This document shows positions 25,418 through 35,419 of a stretch of DNA of 64,000 bases, in pieces. The position numbers and the translations under genes were made by a program. The notes below the pieces were generated by a model. It saw nothing but the letters and a program-made list of their open reading frames with translations, made no database searches and was not told where the DNA came from. The stretch's first letter is position 1; every line of letters starts with the position of its first letter. Source of the DNA: Anatilimnocola floriformis (GTDB lineage Bacteria > Planctomycetota > Planctomycetia > Pirellulales > Pirellulaceae); assembly GCF_024256385.1 (NCBI RefSeq), contig NZ_JAMLFW010000001.1:4712001-4776000 (forward strand), given 5' to 3'.

Positions 25418-26497
25418 TTGAAGCTACCAAAGAAAACGCTCTTGAACCAAATTTCCGCCGATCGAACTGCCGCCATCGACCGCGGTCTGGCCTGGCTGCT
25501 CAAGCAACAAGCAGCCGATGGCGGCTGGCACTCGCAAGCCTACGGCCAGCTCAAAGGTGGCGCTGCGGTTACGTCACTCGTGCTCGAGTTGCTTAGTCAG
25601 TTTCCCGTTGCCACGGCCAAGATGCACGAGCCGGTCATCGAGCGCGCGTTCCGCTTCTTGGGAACCGGCCTAGAGAAAAAGAAGACCATCGCCGCACCCG
25701 ATGGCTCACTCGATTTTCCGACCTACGGCTGCGCGCTAATCCTAACTGCCTCGGCGCAATTGGCCGAGAAGATCGGCTTCAAGTTCAAATCGCCGCAACT
25801 TCTGCGCGACTATCTATTCGGCGCGCAGCTGCTCGAGCCCCGCGGTTTCACGCCCGATCAAGCCAGCTACGGCGGCTGGGATTTTCTCGGCGCGGGCGAT
25901 GCGATGGGCATCACTACCGGCACGAACGTATCCGTGGTCGCGCACATTCTGGAAGCGCTGAGCCTCGACAGATCGGCCGCCGCCGACAAGGCTCGCGCCG
26001 CGGCCAAAGGTTGGGTTGCTCGTTGCCAACAACCCGACGGCGGCTTTGCTTTCACGCCCGAGCCGATGTCGCTCAACAACAAAGCCGAGTTCGCCGACGA
26101 AGCCCGCGCGCGGCCGCGCTCCTACGGCAGTGCGACCGTCGACGGAGTGCGCTGCTTACTGGCATTGGGACAAACTGCCGAAAACGACGACGTCAAACAG
26201 GCCGTCGCCTGGCTCAGCAAACGGCCCGTTCTCGATGTGGTCCCCGGCTTTGAAGACCTGCCTGCCGAAACCGATTGGCGTCGCGGTCTGCGGTTTTACT
26301 ACTACTCCGGCCTGTCTGCGATTTTGCCGCAACTGCCCCAAGCCGATCGTCCCGGCCGGCAGCAAGGGATCGAAAAAATACTCCTGAAAGAACAGCAAGC
26401 CGACGGCCGCTGGCAAAACGAATCCGACCGGATGCGCGAAAACGATCCGCTGATCGCCACGGCATTTGCTTTGAGCGCTTTGCTCCGCAACGTCTAG
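25418..26497 (+). CDS. Prenyltransferase/terpene-cyclase-fold protein
   Basis: This 359-residue protein has QW-like repeats, including GLAWLLKQQAADGGWHSQAY, WVARCQQPDGGFAFTP and LLKEQQADGRWQNESD, which mark an alpha-alpha barrel of the terpenoid cyclase/prenyltransferase superfamily. The best start is a TTG at 25418; no good ribosome binding site was seen and another TTG at 25442 is possible. No signal peptide is visible. Paired with the exported homologue upstream, it may share a pathway or arise from duplication. A DxDD motif is not evident. Confidence 0.7.
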   Translation: MKLPKKTLLNQISADRTAAIDRGLAWLLKQQAADGGWHSQAYGQLKGGAAVTSLVLELLSQFPVATAKMHEPVIERAFRFLGTGLEKKKTIAAPDGSLDFPTYGCALILTASAQLAEKIGFKFKSPQLLRDYLFGAQLLEPRGFTPDQASYGGWDFLGAGDAMGITTGTNVSVVAHILEALSLDRSAAADKARAAAKGWVARCQQPDGGFAFTPEPMSLNNKAEFADEARARPRSYGSATVDGVRCLLALGQTAENDDVKQAVAWLSKRPVLDVVPGFEDLPAETDWRRGLRFYYYSGLSAILPQLPQADRPGRQQGIEKILLKEQQADGRWQNESDRMRENDPLIATAFALSALLRNV

Positions 26498-26509
26498 CAC
26501 TCGATTAAT

Positions 26510-26628
26510 CCCTCTCCTCGGTACGCCAGGGAAAGGGCCGGGGGGCTAACTTGCAACCTCGCCCAATTCTGCGTCAATCCCGCTTCACCCCTCACCCTAA
26601 CCCTCTCCCCGGAGTACCGAGGAGAGGG
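26510..26628. repeat. Inverted-repeat intergenic element (MITE/REP-like)
   Basis: CCCTCTCCTCGGTAC (26510-26524) and its exact reverse complement GTACCGAGGAGAGGG (26614-26628) bound a 119-base element. The interior has CCCTCACCCTAACCCTCTCC, a sequence seen as a dispersed repeat in many bacterial genomes. It codes for nothing. Confidence 0.7.
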
Positions 26629-26685
26629 AACAGGCATCATTTGGCGGGACGGCCTTACGAAAGGGGGGCTGCAACGTCATATTAA

Positions 26686-27450
26686 ATGCGTACTTCCCTC
26701 TCGATCGCTAACTCAAAGATTTGCCGCGTGACTGACGAGCCCATTCCAGATACCAGCGCCCCTGCCGAACCCGCGCCGAAGACGCCGCCGTTCGATCCCT
26801 ATCCCAACGACACGCTGCCGGCTGCGCTCGCTCGTCACAAAATCGAGCTCCCCGCCGATCGGGTCGAAGTGCTCGATCGCTACTGCAAGTTGCTCTGGGA
26901 TTGGAATGAGAAGATCAATCTGACGCGGCACACGACGTACGAAAAGTTCGTCACGCGCGACCTGGTCGACACGCTGCAGCTCGCCAGCCTCGTTCATCCC
27001 CAGGAAGAAATTCTCGACGTCGGCAGCGGTGGCGGTGTGCCGGGCCTGACGCTCGCAATCATTCGCCCCGACCTGGAAGTGACGCTGAGCGATACTGTCG
27101 GCAAGAAGGCGCGCGTACTCGAAGACCTGGTGAAGAAACTGAAGCTTCACGTGCCGGTTTTCAATGCTCGCACCGAAACACTGCTCGACGATACGCGTTG
27201 GGACGCGCTCACGATTCGCGCCGTCGGCCCGCTCGCCGAGCTGCTCACTTGGTTCCGGCCGCACTGGGCTTCGATCAATCGGCTGCTGGTGATCAAAGGG
27301 CCGAAGTGGAAAGAAGAACAAGCCGAAGCCAGCCGTCGCGCGCTCTTGCGCGAATTGGAATTGAAAGTCGGCGCCGAGTATCCGCTGGCCGGCACGGAAT
27401 CGAACAGCGTGATTCTGAAGATCTGGCATCAAGGCAATCGCGAACGCTAG
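26686..27450 (+). CDS. rsmG: 16S rRNA m7G527 methyltransferase RsmG
   Basis: The protein uses SAM to methylate G527 of 16S rRNA. The RsmG hallmarks are NEKINLTRHTTYEKFVTRDLVDTL with the conserved INLT motif, the SAM loop LDVGSGGGVPGLTLAI, and the NART-like stretch NARTETL before the conserved arginine of TIRAVGPLAELL. The N-terminal 35 residues are proline/threonine-rich and not part of the family, so a GTG near 26728 may be the real start. Its usual parA/parB or mnmG neighbours are absent. The gene stands alone after the repeat element. Confidence 0.92.
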   Translation: MRTSLSIANSKICRVTDEPIPDTSAPAEPAPKTPPFDPYPNDTLPAALARHKIELPADRVEVLDRYCKLLWDWNEKINLTRHTTYEKFVTRDLVDTLQLASLVHPQEEILDVGSGGGVPGLTLAIIRPDLEVTLSDTVGKKARVLEDLVKKLKLHVPVFNARTETLLDDTRWDALTIRAVGPLAELLTWFRPHWASINRLLVIKGPKWKEEQAEASRRALLRELELKVGAEYPLAGTESNSVILKIWHQGNRER

Positions 27451-27452
27451 TC

Positions 27453-27480
27453 GTAGGCGAGTCACTCCGTGACTCGCAAC
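27453..27480. repeat. Palindromic dispersed repeat, copy 1
   Basis: GCGAGTCAC-TCC-GTGACTCGC (27457-27477) is a perfect hairpin directly after rsmG. The flanks GTAG and AAC...GTTTGGC recur around 54233-54275. It may also act as the rsmG terminator. Confidence 0.65.
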
Positions 27481-27653
27481 ACACGTTTGGCAAGTGCAGG
27501 CAGCACTGCGCAATCACCTTCGCAAAATTAATGTTCCGAGTCACAGCGAGGCGTGCCTCCTCAGATTGTTGCGCGCTGCTGCAAGTCCTAGACTGAACTA
27601 ATCGCGCACGGATTAGCGCCTCTCCATCCCGGGCAGCAACGGAGCTACCTCTC

Positions 27654-29174
27654 ATGGCCGGTTCATTCTCGCGTCGTAACTTCTTGCAATCGGCCTCCGC
27701 CGCTGGCTCCTTCGGTTTGCTCGGCAGCAGTTGGCTCGCTCAACTTCCGGCGGTTTCCGCAGAAGAAACCAAGCCCAATCCCCATTCGGTGCAGTTCACT
27801 TCCGACATCGAACCGATCGTGCAGCTGCTCGAGAACACTTCGCAGGACAAGGTTCTGGAAGAAGTTGCCAGCCGCATCAAAAAGGGTACGGTCAACTATC
27901 AACAGGTGGTGACCGCGCTGCAGCTCGCCGGCATTCGCAATGTGCAGCCACGACCCGCGGTTGGTTTCAAGTTTCATGCAGTGCTCGTCGTCAACAGCGC
28001 GCACCTGGCCAGCCTGGCATCGCCCGATGAGCATCGCTGGCTGCCGATTTTCTGGGCCATCGATTCCTTCAAGTCGTCGCAAGCCAAGGACGTGACCGAA
28101 GGGAACTGGACCATGCCGCCAGTGAAGGACGGCAAGCTTCCGGCGCCGCACGAAGCTCGCGAACAGCTGGTGCAGTCGCTCGACAAATGGGACGAAGAAC
28201 CCGCCGATATCGCCGCCGCCGTCTTTGCCCGCACGGCGAGTGCTGGTGAGATTTTTGAAGTGCTGAGCCGATATGCTTCGCGCGATTTTCGGGCGATCGG
28301 CCACAAGATTATTTATGTCGCGAACGCCTTTCGCGCGCTCGAAGTAATGGGCTGGCAACACGCCGAGCCGGTGGTTCGCTCGCTGGTCTACGCGATGCTG
28401 AATTTCGAAGGAGATAAGAATCCTGCCGAGAACGACTACGATGCCGATCGGCCTTATCGCGAGAATCAAAAACGGATCGGAGCGATTCGGATGGATTGGC
28501 AGGATGGCAAAGTCGACGAAGGCGCAACCAAGGAACTGCTCGCGACGTTCCGCAAAGCGAAGCCGGGCGAATGTTGCGAAGTGGTCGTACAGATGCTCAA
28601 TCAAGGCGTCAGCCCACAATCGATTTGGGACGGCATGTTTGTGTGCGGCGGCGAACTGCTGATGCGGCAGCCCGGCATCGTCGGATTGCACACACTCACG
28701 ACCAGCAACGCCATGCATTACGCCTACCAGCGGGCTCAGCTCGACGAAACGCGTCGGCTGCTCCTGCTGCAGAACGCCGCTTTTCTGCCGATGTTTCGCG
28801 ATGCGATGGTTCGCCGCGGCAAGCTTTCGGATGCCGAGCTTCTCAAGCTCGAGCCAGCCGAAAAAAGCTCGGCCAATCTGGATGACATTTTCGCCAAGGT
28901 CAGCAGCGATCGCGACGCCGCGGCGCGAGCGACACTCGCCTACGCACAAGACTCCAGCAACGCTGACGAGTTCATTCGCCGGGCTCGGCTGCTCGTTTTC
29001 CTCAAGGGGCGCGACGCGCACGATTACAAATTCAGCTCGGCCGTCATCGAAGACTATCGTCACATCTCACCTGCCTGGCGGGATCACTTCCTGGCCGCGA
29101 GCGTCTACAATCTGCGCGGCAGCAGCGATCGCGACAGTGGCGTGCTGAAGCGAACACAACAAGCGCTGTCGTGA
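27654..29174 (+). CDS. Tat-exported protein of unknown function
   Basis: The N-terminus [19 protein letters not shown] is a twin-arginine signal. The mature protein (about 470 residues) is mostly helical, with stretches such as [14 protein letters not shown] and [16 protein letters not shown] that look like a conserved planctomycete family. A HEAT-like helical repeat is possible. No catalytic motif or metal site is certain. A short gap with an inverted repeat separates it from the dienelactone hydrolase gene, which also has a twin-arginine signal, so both may act in the periplasm. Function unknown. Confidence 0.7.
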   Translation: MAGSFSRRNFLQSASAAGSFGLLGSSWLAQLPAVSAEETKPNPHSVQFTSDIEPIVQLLENTSQDKVLEEVASRIKKGTVNYQQVVTALQLAGIRNVQPRPAVGFKFHAVLVVNSAHLASLASPDEHRWLPIFWAIDSFKSSQAKDVTEGNWTMPPVKDGKLPAPHEAREQLVQSLDKWDEEPADIAAAVFARTASAGEIFEVLSRYASRDFRAIGHKIIYVANAFRALEVMGWQHAEPVVRSLVYAMLNFEGDKNPAENDYDADRPYRENQKRIGAIRMDWQDGKVDEGATKELLATFRKAKPGECCEVVVQMLNQGVSPQSIWDGMFVCGGELLMRQPGIVGLHTLTTSNAMHYAYQRAQLDETRRLLLLQNAAFLPMFRDAMVRRGKLSDAELLKLEPAEKSSANLDDIFAKVSSDRDAAARATLAYAQDSSNADEFIRRARLLVFLKGRDAHDYKFSSAVIEDYRHISPAWRDHFLAASVYNLRGSSDRDSGVLKRTQQALS

Positions 29175-29187
29175 TGTTTCGATCGTA

Positions 29188-29265
29188 GTAGGGTGGGTCG
29201 AACGGTACTCCGTAAGGCCCACCACATTCACGGTGGGCCTCGCGAGTACGCTCGACCCATCCTAC
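29188..29265. repeat. Inverted-repeat element (MITE/REP-like)
   Basis: GTAGGGTGGGTCG (29188-29200) pairs with CGACCCATCCTAC (29253-29265) with one G-T mismatch, and an inner stem GGCCCACC/GGTGGGCC is present. The 78-base unit forms one long hairpin between two genes. Confidence 0.7.
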
Positions 29266-29283
29266 CTTTCACAGGAATTTTCC

Positions 29284-30156
29284 ATGCATCCCGAAATCAT
29301 CAACTTCCTCCCCAAGCTCGACTTCACCCGCCGCGGCTTTGTGGTGACATCGCTCGCAACCGGTTTCGCACTCGCCGTGCAACCGGTTTCGGCAGAAACC
29401 ATCACCACGAACACCGATGGCCTCGAAGCGGGCGAAGTGAAAATCACAACCGCCGATGGCGAAATGCCCGCCTATCGCGCGATGCCAGCGAAGGGTGAAA
29501 ACTTTCCGGTCGTCCTCGTCGTGCAAGAAATCTTCGGCGTGCATGAGCACATCAAGGACATTTGCCGCCGCTTCGCCAAGCTCGGCTATCTGGCCATCGC
29601 GCCGGAACTTTACGCGCGGCAAGGCGATGTTTCGAAGCTGACCGATTTTCAGGAGATCTTGAAGATCGTTCGCACCGTGCCCGATTCGCAAGTGATGAGC
29701 GATCTCGATGCGACCGTTGCCTGGGCAAAAAAGTCGGGCAAGGGAAACACCGACAAGCTCGCCGTCACCGGCTTTTGCTGGGGCGGCCGCATCGTGTGGC
29801 TGTATTCGGCGCACAACAAAAACCTGAAGGCCGGCGTGGCCTGGTACGGTCGCATCGTCGGCGACAAGAGCGACCTGCAGCCGAAGTACCCGCTCGACAT
29901 CGTGGCCGATCTGAACGCGCCGGTCCTCGGCCTGTACGGCGGCGATGACATGGGCATTCCGAACGACACCGTCGAAAAGATGCAAGCCGCGCTGAAGGAA
30001 GCCAAGAAGCCGTCGGAAATTCATCTCTATCCGAAGACGCCGCACGGCTTCCACGCTGACTATCGCCCCAGCTATCGCAAGGAAGAAGCCGAAGACGGCT
30101 GGAAGCGGCTGCAGGCTTGGTTCAAGCAGCACGGGGTAGCCCCCGCAACAAACTAG
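29284..30156 (+). CDS. Dienelactone hydrolase family protein, Tat-exported
   Basis: ATG at 29284 follows an AGGA site. The N-terminus has [18 protein letters not shown], a Tat-like signal. The alpha/beta-hydrolase fold has the dienelactone hydrolase triad: Cys in TGFCWGGRI (about 163), Asp in YGGDDMGIP, and His in TPHGFHADY near the C-terminus. [11 protein letters not shown] is the conserved oxyanion region. Substrates of exported family members are not known; ester or lactone hydrolysis is expected. The flavin monooxygenase gene starts 16 bases downstream, so they are likely co-transcribed. Confidence 0.88.
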   Translation: MHPEIINFLPKLDFTRRGFVVTSLATGFALAVQPVSAETITTNTDGLEAGEVKITTADGEMPAYRAMPAKGENFPVVLVVQEIFGVHEHIKDICRRFAKLGYLAIAPELYARQGDVSKLTDFQEILKIVRTVPDSQVMSDLDATVAWAKKSGKGNTDKLAVTGFCWGGRIVWLYSAHNKNLKAGVAWYGRIVGDKSDLQPKYPLDIVADLNAPVLGLYGGDDMGIPNDTVEKMQAALKEAKKPSEIHLYPKTPHGFHADYRPSYRKEEAEDGWKRLQAWFKQHGVAPATN

Positions 30157-30172
30157 TCGCTCCGTAGCACTC

Positions 30173-31465
30173 ATGTCGGATACGTTTGCCATCATTGGCG
30201 CCGGGCCTGCGGGCCTGGCGACCGCGAAACAGTTTCGCGCTGCCGGCTTCGGCGTGGAAATCTTCGAGCGCGAAGACGACGTCGGCGGCAACTGGTACTT
30301 CGGCAGACCGTCGAGCAGCGTCTGCCATTCGACGCACATGATTTCGTCGAAGCGAATGAGTCAGTTCGCGGACTTTCCCATGCCGAAGGAATATCCGCCG
30401 TACCCGCGTCACGACCAGGTGCTGACTTACCTGCGAAATTATGCGCGACACTTTGGTTTGTACGACGTCACGCGGTTCGGCACGACCGTTGAACGTGTGG
30501 AACTCGCAGCAGGCGAAACCGAGCAATGGAAAATACGTTTTGCCGGTGGTGACGAAAAACTCTTCGCCGGTGTGGTGATCGCCAGCGGCCATCATCACGA
30601 TCCGCTCTGGCCGGAGTTCAGCGGCGAATTCAGTGGCGAGATCATTCATGCCAAGGACTACAAAACACCCGAGCAGATTCGTGGCAAGCGCGTGCTCGTC
30701 ATCGGCGGCGGCAACAGCGGCTGCGACTTGGCCGTCGAAGCAGCCGCGCACGGCAGCGCGGCGTTTCTGAGTTTGCGTCGCGGCTACCATTTCCTGCCGA
30801 AGTTTCTCTTCGGCGGGCCGCTCGATGCCGGTGGTGAGTTGTTTCAGAAATGGCGAATCCCGGTTTGGCTGCAGCAGCGAATCACCGCGTGGCTTGTCAG
30901 CATCGCCGTCGGTCGGCCGGAGCGCTACGGCCTGCCGAAGCCGATGCACCGGTTGTTCGAAACACATCCAATCGTCAATTCACAGCTGCTCTACGCAGTC
31001 GGCCACGGCCATGTGCAAGTTCGTCCGGCGGTGAAGTCGCTAGCGGGTGACAAAGTTGTCTTCGCCGATGGTCGCGAGGAAAAGATAGACATCATCGTTT
31101 CTGCGACGGGTTACAAGACGACGCTCCCCTTTGCCGATCCTGCGCTGCTAAGCAACGACAACGGCTCGTCGCGGCTGTTCCTCAACGCGTTCCATCCGCA
31201 GCATCATCGTCTATTCGTCGCCGGCTGGATTCAACCGAACGGCGCCATTTGGCCGCTCGTCGATTGTCAGGCGAAGTTGATGACGGCGTTTCTGAACGCG
31301 GAGAAAACTGACTCGGCCAAGGCAAAATGGTTCCGCCAACTGAAGTCGCGCGGCCACGACGATCTTGGCGGCGGGTTGCACTACGACCGCTCGCCGCGGC
31401 ATCGGCTGGAGGTGGAGTTTTTTGCTTATCGCGAGCGATTAAAAAAACTCATCGCGCGTTTTTGA
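30173..31465 (+). CDS. Flavin-containing monooxygenase (FMO/Baeyer-Villiger type)
   Basis: The FAD-binding motif GAGPAGLATAKQF (residues about 8-20), the FMO signature region FSGEIIHAKDYK, the NADPH-binding GGGNSGCDLAVEA (about 178) and the ATGYKTTLPF motif define the flavin monooxygenase superfamily. Such enzymes oxygenate a nucleophilic or ketone substrate using NADPH and O2; the substrate is unknown. The gene follows the dienelactone hydrolase gene closely, so the two may act on lactone-like compounds. Its end overlaps the convergent ATPase gene by 17 bases. Confidence 0.88.
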   Translation: MSDTFAIIGAGPAGLATAKQFRAAGFGVEIFEREDDVGGNWYFGRPSSSVCHSTHMISSKRMSQFADFPMPKEYPPYPRHDQVLTYLRNYARHFGLYDVTRFGTTVERVELAAGETEQWKIRFAGGDEKLFAGVVIASGHHHDPLWPEFSGEFSGEIIHAKDYKTPEQIRGKRVLVIGGGNSGCDLAVEAAAHGSAAFLSLRRGYHFLPKFLFGGPLDAGGELFQKWRIPVWLQQRITAWLVSIAVGRPERYGLPKPMHRLFETHPIVNSQLLYAVGHGHVQVRPAVKSLAGDKVVFADGREEKIDIIVSATGYKTTLPFADPALLSNDNGSSRLFLNAFHPQHHRLFVAGWIQPNGAIWPLVDCQAKLMTAFLNAEKTDSAKAKWFRQLKSRGHDDLGGGLHYDRSPRHRLEVEFFAYRERLKKLIARF

Positions 31466-34400
31466 CGAACTCAATCCATTCCTTGGTCGGCAAACCATAC
31501 GGCCGGAATTTTTCGGCAAAGCCTTGCTCTTCGCTGTGATAGAGCGCGAGATGCGGACCAAGCTTGCTCGCGGCGGGGCTGTCCATGAGCTGACTCGAGT
31601 CACTCGCCGACATTTGAAACAGCACGCGGTATTCCAGATCGCGAAGCGTTTGGCGATCGAGCCATCGGGTGACGTTGGTGCAGTTGTCGCTCCAAATGAT
31701 CGTGTGAATGCCGACGGCGGGACCTTCGCGGAGAAGCGTGACGAATTGCTTGTCGATGCTGCCGCCGCCATCGTCATCCGAGAAGCTGTAGTCGTCCGAT
31801 TTTTTCAAACGGCGGAAGCGGGCGAGGTCATAGACGAAAATAAACTTCGGCGGCGCCGATTGCTCGCCGGCATTCATGCGACGATCGACTTCGGCGGCTA
31901 GATCCTGCACGACTTTGTCGCTCTCGCGAATGCCGGCAACGACGCCGGGAACTTTTAACTCTGCGACGAGCTTCGGCCAAAAGCCCGCTTCGGGAGCATC
32001 GCCTCGCATGCCGTCGAGCACGTAGAAACTCGGGCCATCGTCAGACTTCGGCACGGCGGCGGCGAGCGCGATGAAGCTGTTCGCGACCACACCGAGCGAA
32101 AGTTCTTCCTGCTGACCGACGATCAGCATGTTCGCGCCGGCCTGACGGCGGAAAACGACTTCGGTCGGATCTTTGATAGCTACTGCAGCACCCAGCCAGG
32201 CGCGCGGCGCGGTCGGCATCGCAGTCGGTGGCGTTTGTACGAGCTGGACTAGTTGCCGGTTTTCGCGTGGATCAGCCGCTTCGTTCCCTTCGAAGACCGT
32301 GAGCGTTCCTGCCGATTTTCCCTGCTCTTCGGCAAGTTGGTGCAGCTGTTTTAGATAGCCTTCGCGCTCGTGGTCCGAGAGCCAGACGACTTGGAACGGA
32401 TGATTTCCTTCGAGTAAACCATTCGCATCGTTGTAAATGGCTTCGCCGGGCCGATTGAGCAAGCGGGCCGCGGAGTTGTCTTCGCTGAGGATGAGATGCG
32501 CGTCGGATTCACTGCACTGCAGCGCGATGCGGACGGCCATCTGACCAATCGTGCTGCGGGCGAGCGAGTAAGCACCGGCGAGGGTTTGCGAACCGAGCAA
32601 CACGTGAATGCCGAACGCGCGGCCTTGGCGAACAAGACGATCGAGCAACAATCCTGCGTTGTGCGAGATCTTGTCGTCGGTGGTAAAGAACTCCTGAAAT
32701 TCGTCGATCACCAGCAAGATCCGCGGCATGACCGCCGTCGGGTTCGCATTGCGATAGCCCTTCAAATCCTGCACCGTGTGTTTGCGGAACAAGTCGCCGC
32801 GCTCGCGCAGCTCCTGATCGAGTCGCTCCAGCACACTCATGCCAAACTCGCGTTCGCTTTCGATGGCGATGACGCGAGCATGCGGCAGCCGCTGCGCCGC
32901 GTAGGCTTTGAATTCGACACCTTTCTTGAAGTCGATCAGATAGAACTGCAACTCGTGCGGCGAGTAATGAATCGCCAGGTTGGTGATCAGAGCGTTGAGG
33001 AGCGTTGATTTACCCGAGCCCGTTTTGCCGGCGATCAGCACGTGCTGCGAGGTTCCCTTGCCGAGGCGCATCATCTGCATCTTCTTCGCGCCGGCCCTGC
33101 CCAGCGGCACTTCGATTTCGGCGCGGCTGTCAGCCGTCCACCAGCGATCGAGCGATGGCAGCGCGCTGCCGAACGGCACTTCGACACGGGCATTGGCTTT
33201 CGCCGTCGAACCGATCGTGCGGATCATGTCGGTCAGGTGATCGTCGTCCGGCGGTTGCTCCATCACCAGCGGCAACGGAGAAAGATCCGTTTGCTGCCAG
33301 CGAAATGCTTTCGCCGTTTCATCCCACTGCAACGTGGCGGCGGGCCCTTCGAGATCGGCCAAATTAAAATTTGGCGGCAACTTCATTTTGCGATCGGTGC
33401 TAATCAGCGTATACACGCCGCAGCGAGCGCCGCTGCTGGCGATGCTCACCAGTCGGCGGGCGGCTTCTTCGGAAAAGTTCGAGGGGAAGTTCGCAATCAC
33501 CAGCACTTGATACGGCTCGGCCACTTCGCCGGCCTGCGCGTTGTATTCCTGAATCGAGGCAAACTCGTTCCGCAGATACTTCTGAATCACCTTTTCCATG
33601 TGCTCGGTCAGATCGACCAGCCGCTGCGTGATGTGCTGCGATTCGGTCCAAATGCGATTGGCCACGAGTCGTTCGTCATAGTCGGCCAGGTGCATGAAGG
33701 CCGAGAAGTTCTGACCGAGTCCTACCGGATCGATGACCGTGAATCGCACTTTGCCGGGCGGCAGCGACGTGAGCATCCGCAGCATCACGTTGCGGAGAAC
33801 ACTCGCCGCGGCGTCGCGACCTTCGCCGTCGGCTTCGAGCAGAAGCGAGGGAACCGCGGGATAGGAGAGGACGGCCGGAAATTCGCAAACGGTTTGCGGC
33901 AGTTTGAATTCCTCGCTCGGCGCTTGCCCTGCGAGCGCAGCGGGGTCGAAGTGATAATGGCCGAAGCGCAACGCAGCGAGATCGGGCGAGAGCTTGCTCA
34001 TCTCTTGCGCCGAACGCTTCGTTACCGAATCCCACGAGGGGAAGTGTTGATTGCAATACTCGTTCATCGCGCCGAGAACGGCTTCAAACTCGGCCAAGCC
34101 GTTTTGCCAACGGGCTTTCAACTCTTGCCATTGCTGCTGAAAGTTTTGCAGCTCTGCCGAACGTTCGGCGCGAAACGACGAACTGGCCTGCAGCAGTTGC
34201 CGTTGAAAATCTTCCTCCAGCCGTTCGATTTCGGGCGGCGATTGCTGTTCGATGGTGAGCAAGGCCCCTTCGTGCGATTCTTCGATGGTCGAGCGCTGGC
34301 GCAGATACTCGGCCGTGGCTTGCTGGGTCACCTGATTGTGTCGAGTCTTCTCGGTTTCGTCGGTTCGTTCCCATTCGGCATAGGCCGCTTCCATATTGTC

Positions 34401-35348
34401 ATCGCGACGCTCGGCAAGTTGCCGTTGCTGACGATCGGCTTCGGCTTGAGCCGAACGCAAGGCAGCGGCTGCAAGTGCTCGCGCCTCGGCAATCGCTTGC
34501 TGAAACTCGCCGACGATCCGCAGCGCATGTCGCTGCGCCAGCGGCCGCAAAATCTGCCGCGTGCCGAGGGCGAATACGATCGGCAACACGATTGACGCGC
34601 TCAACGCATACAGCCAGGTGATGCCCGGCAAATAGGACCACATAAACGCCGCGAGCGTCAGCACGAGAAACGCGAACAGCGAGAAAATGAAAATCAAAAA
34701 CGGCCAACCGTCCTCAAGGAACCGGGCGACCTTTTCCTGCCGCAGTTCGTACAGCTTGGTGCCGGCGTACGACAGACTCCCGGCGATCCGTTCGAAGTAA
34801 CTGTTCTTCGGCAGACTTTCCGGCACACCGGGCGGCGGCTGACTATTCTCAGGCCACGGCGCACGCGGCCGCATCACCGCTTGAGCGTCAACATCGACGG
34901 CAGCGATCTGCGTTTCGCATTGCACAATCTGCTGCTTGAACTTGGCCAACTCGACGCGCGGAATGACTTCCGCCTCTTTGTAGTTGGCTTGGATCTGCTC
35001 GCGGCGATGAGCGAGAAGATTGCGTGCATCCTCGATCGATTCGGTGTGCTGTTCTTTTTCGCGAGTATCGAAACGAACTTCTTCGACAAGGACTTTTTGC
35101 CCCGCCGTTTCGTACTTCACGAGAACTGCATCGCGAGAAACGCGAAAATCGTTGATCCGCGTGCCGTGGCGATTTTCGAACTGCGCGAGGATTTGATTGC
35201 GCAACAGCTCATACCGGCTTTGAATGCCAGCGAGACGCTGAGCGTGCTTTTCGCGAATCTGAACTTCCTCGCCAGCGCGGTCGGTGACCAGCTTCGCCAG
35301 GCGGGCGATCAGCTGCTGCTGTTCTTCGGTTGTAATCGCCGTGGTCAC
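31449..35348 (-). CDS. EssC-like FtsK/SpoIIIE-domain membrane ATPase
   Basis: The 1299-residue protein begins with about 200 residues of charged coiled coil, then two membrane segments (WPFLIFIFSLFAFLVLTLAA and a second around residue 245). Another coiled-coil region follows, then three ATPase-like modules. The first is degenerate. The second has a full Walker A, GKTGSGKS (about 773), and Walker B, ILLVIDEFQ (about 878). The third has lost Walker A (VGQQEELSLG). This layout, with one active and flanking degenerate FtsK domains, is that of EssC/EccC motors of type VII secretion. With WXG100-like genes upstream, a secretion role is likelier than DNA translocation. It starts 71 bases after the upstream gene. 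Confidence 0.8.
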   Translation of the reverse strand: MTTAITTEEQQQLIARLAKLVTDRAGEEVQIREKHAQRLAGIQSRYELLRNQILAQFENRHGTRINDFRVSRDAVLVKYETAGQKVLVEEVRFDTREKEQHTESIEDARNLLAHRREQIQANYKEAEVIPRVELAKFKQQIVQCETQIAAVDVDAQAVMRPRAPWPENSQPPPGVPESLPKNSYFERIAGSLSYAGTKLYELRQEKVARFLEDGWPFLIFIFSLFAFLVLTLAAFMWSYLPGITWLYALSASIVLPIVFALGTRQILRPLAQRHALRIVGEFQQAIAEARALAAAALRSAQAEADRQQRQLAERRDDNMEAAYAEWERTDETEKTRHNQVTQQATAEYLRQRSTIEESHEGALLTIEQQSPPEIERLEEDFQRQLLQASSSFRAERSAELQNFQQQWQELKARWQNGLAEFEAVLGAMNEYCNQHFPSWDSVTKRSAQEMSKLSPDLAALRFGHYHFDPAALAGQAPSEEFKLPQTVCEFPAVLSYPAVPSLLLEADGEGRDAAASVLRNVMLRMLTSLPPGKVRFTVIDPVGLGQNFSAFMHLADYDERLVANRIWTESQHITQRLVDLTEHMEKVIQKYLRNEFASIQEYNAQAGEVAEPYQVLVIANFPSNFSEEAARRLVSIASSGARCGVYTLISTDRKMKLPPNFNLADLEGPAATLQWDETAKAFRWQQTDLSPLPLVMEQPPDDDHLTDMIRTIGSTAKANARVEVPFGSALPSLDRWWTADSRAEIEVPLGRAGAKKMQMMRLGKGTSQHVLIAGKTGSGKSTLLNALITNLAIHYSPHELQFYLIDFKKGVEFKAYAAQRLPHARVIAIESEREFGMSVLERLDQELRERGDLFRKHTVQDLKGYRNANPTAVMPRILLVIDEFQEFFTTDDKISHNAGLLLDRLVRQGRAFGIHVLLGSQTLAGAYSLARSTIGQMAVRIALQCSESDAHLILSEDNSAARLLNRPGEAIYNDANGLLEGNHPFQVVWLSDHEREGYLKQLHQLAEEQGKSAGTLTVFEGNEAADPRENRQLVQLVQTPPTAMPTAPRAWLGAAVAIKDPTEVVFRRQAGANMLIVGQQEELSLGVVANSFIALAAAVPKSDDGPSFYVLDGMRGDAPEAGFWPKLVAELKVPGVVAGIRESDKVVQDLAAEVDRRMNAGEQSAPPKFIFVYDLARFRRLKKSDDYSFSDDDGGGSIDKQFVTLLREGPAVGIHTIIWSDNCTNVTRWLDRQTLRDLEYRVLFQMSASDSSQLMDSPAASKLGPHLALYHSEEQGFAEKFRPYGLPTKEWIEFVKNAR

Positions 35349-35419
35349 CGCTGGTCGTTCCTGGTGCTGAATTCGAGGAGTCGTTTCAAAGTGCTCATTC
35401 TAATGCAGGACGAATCGGT

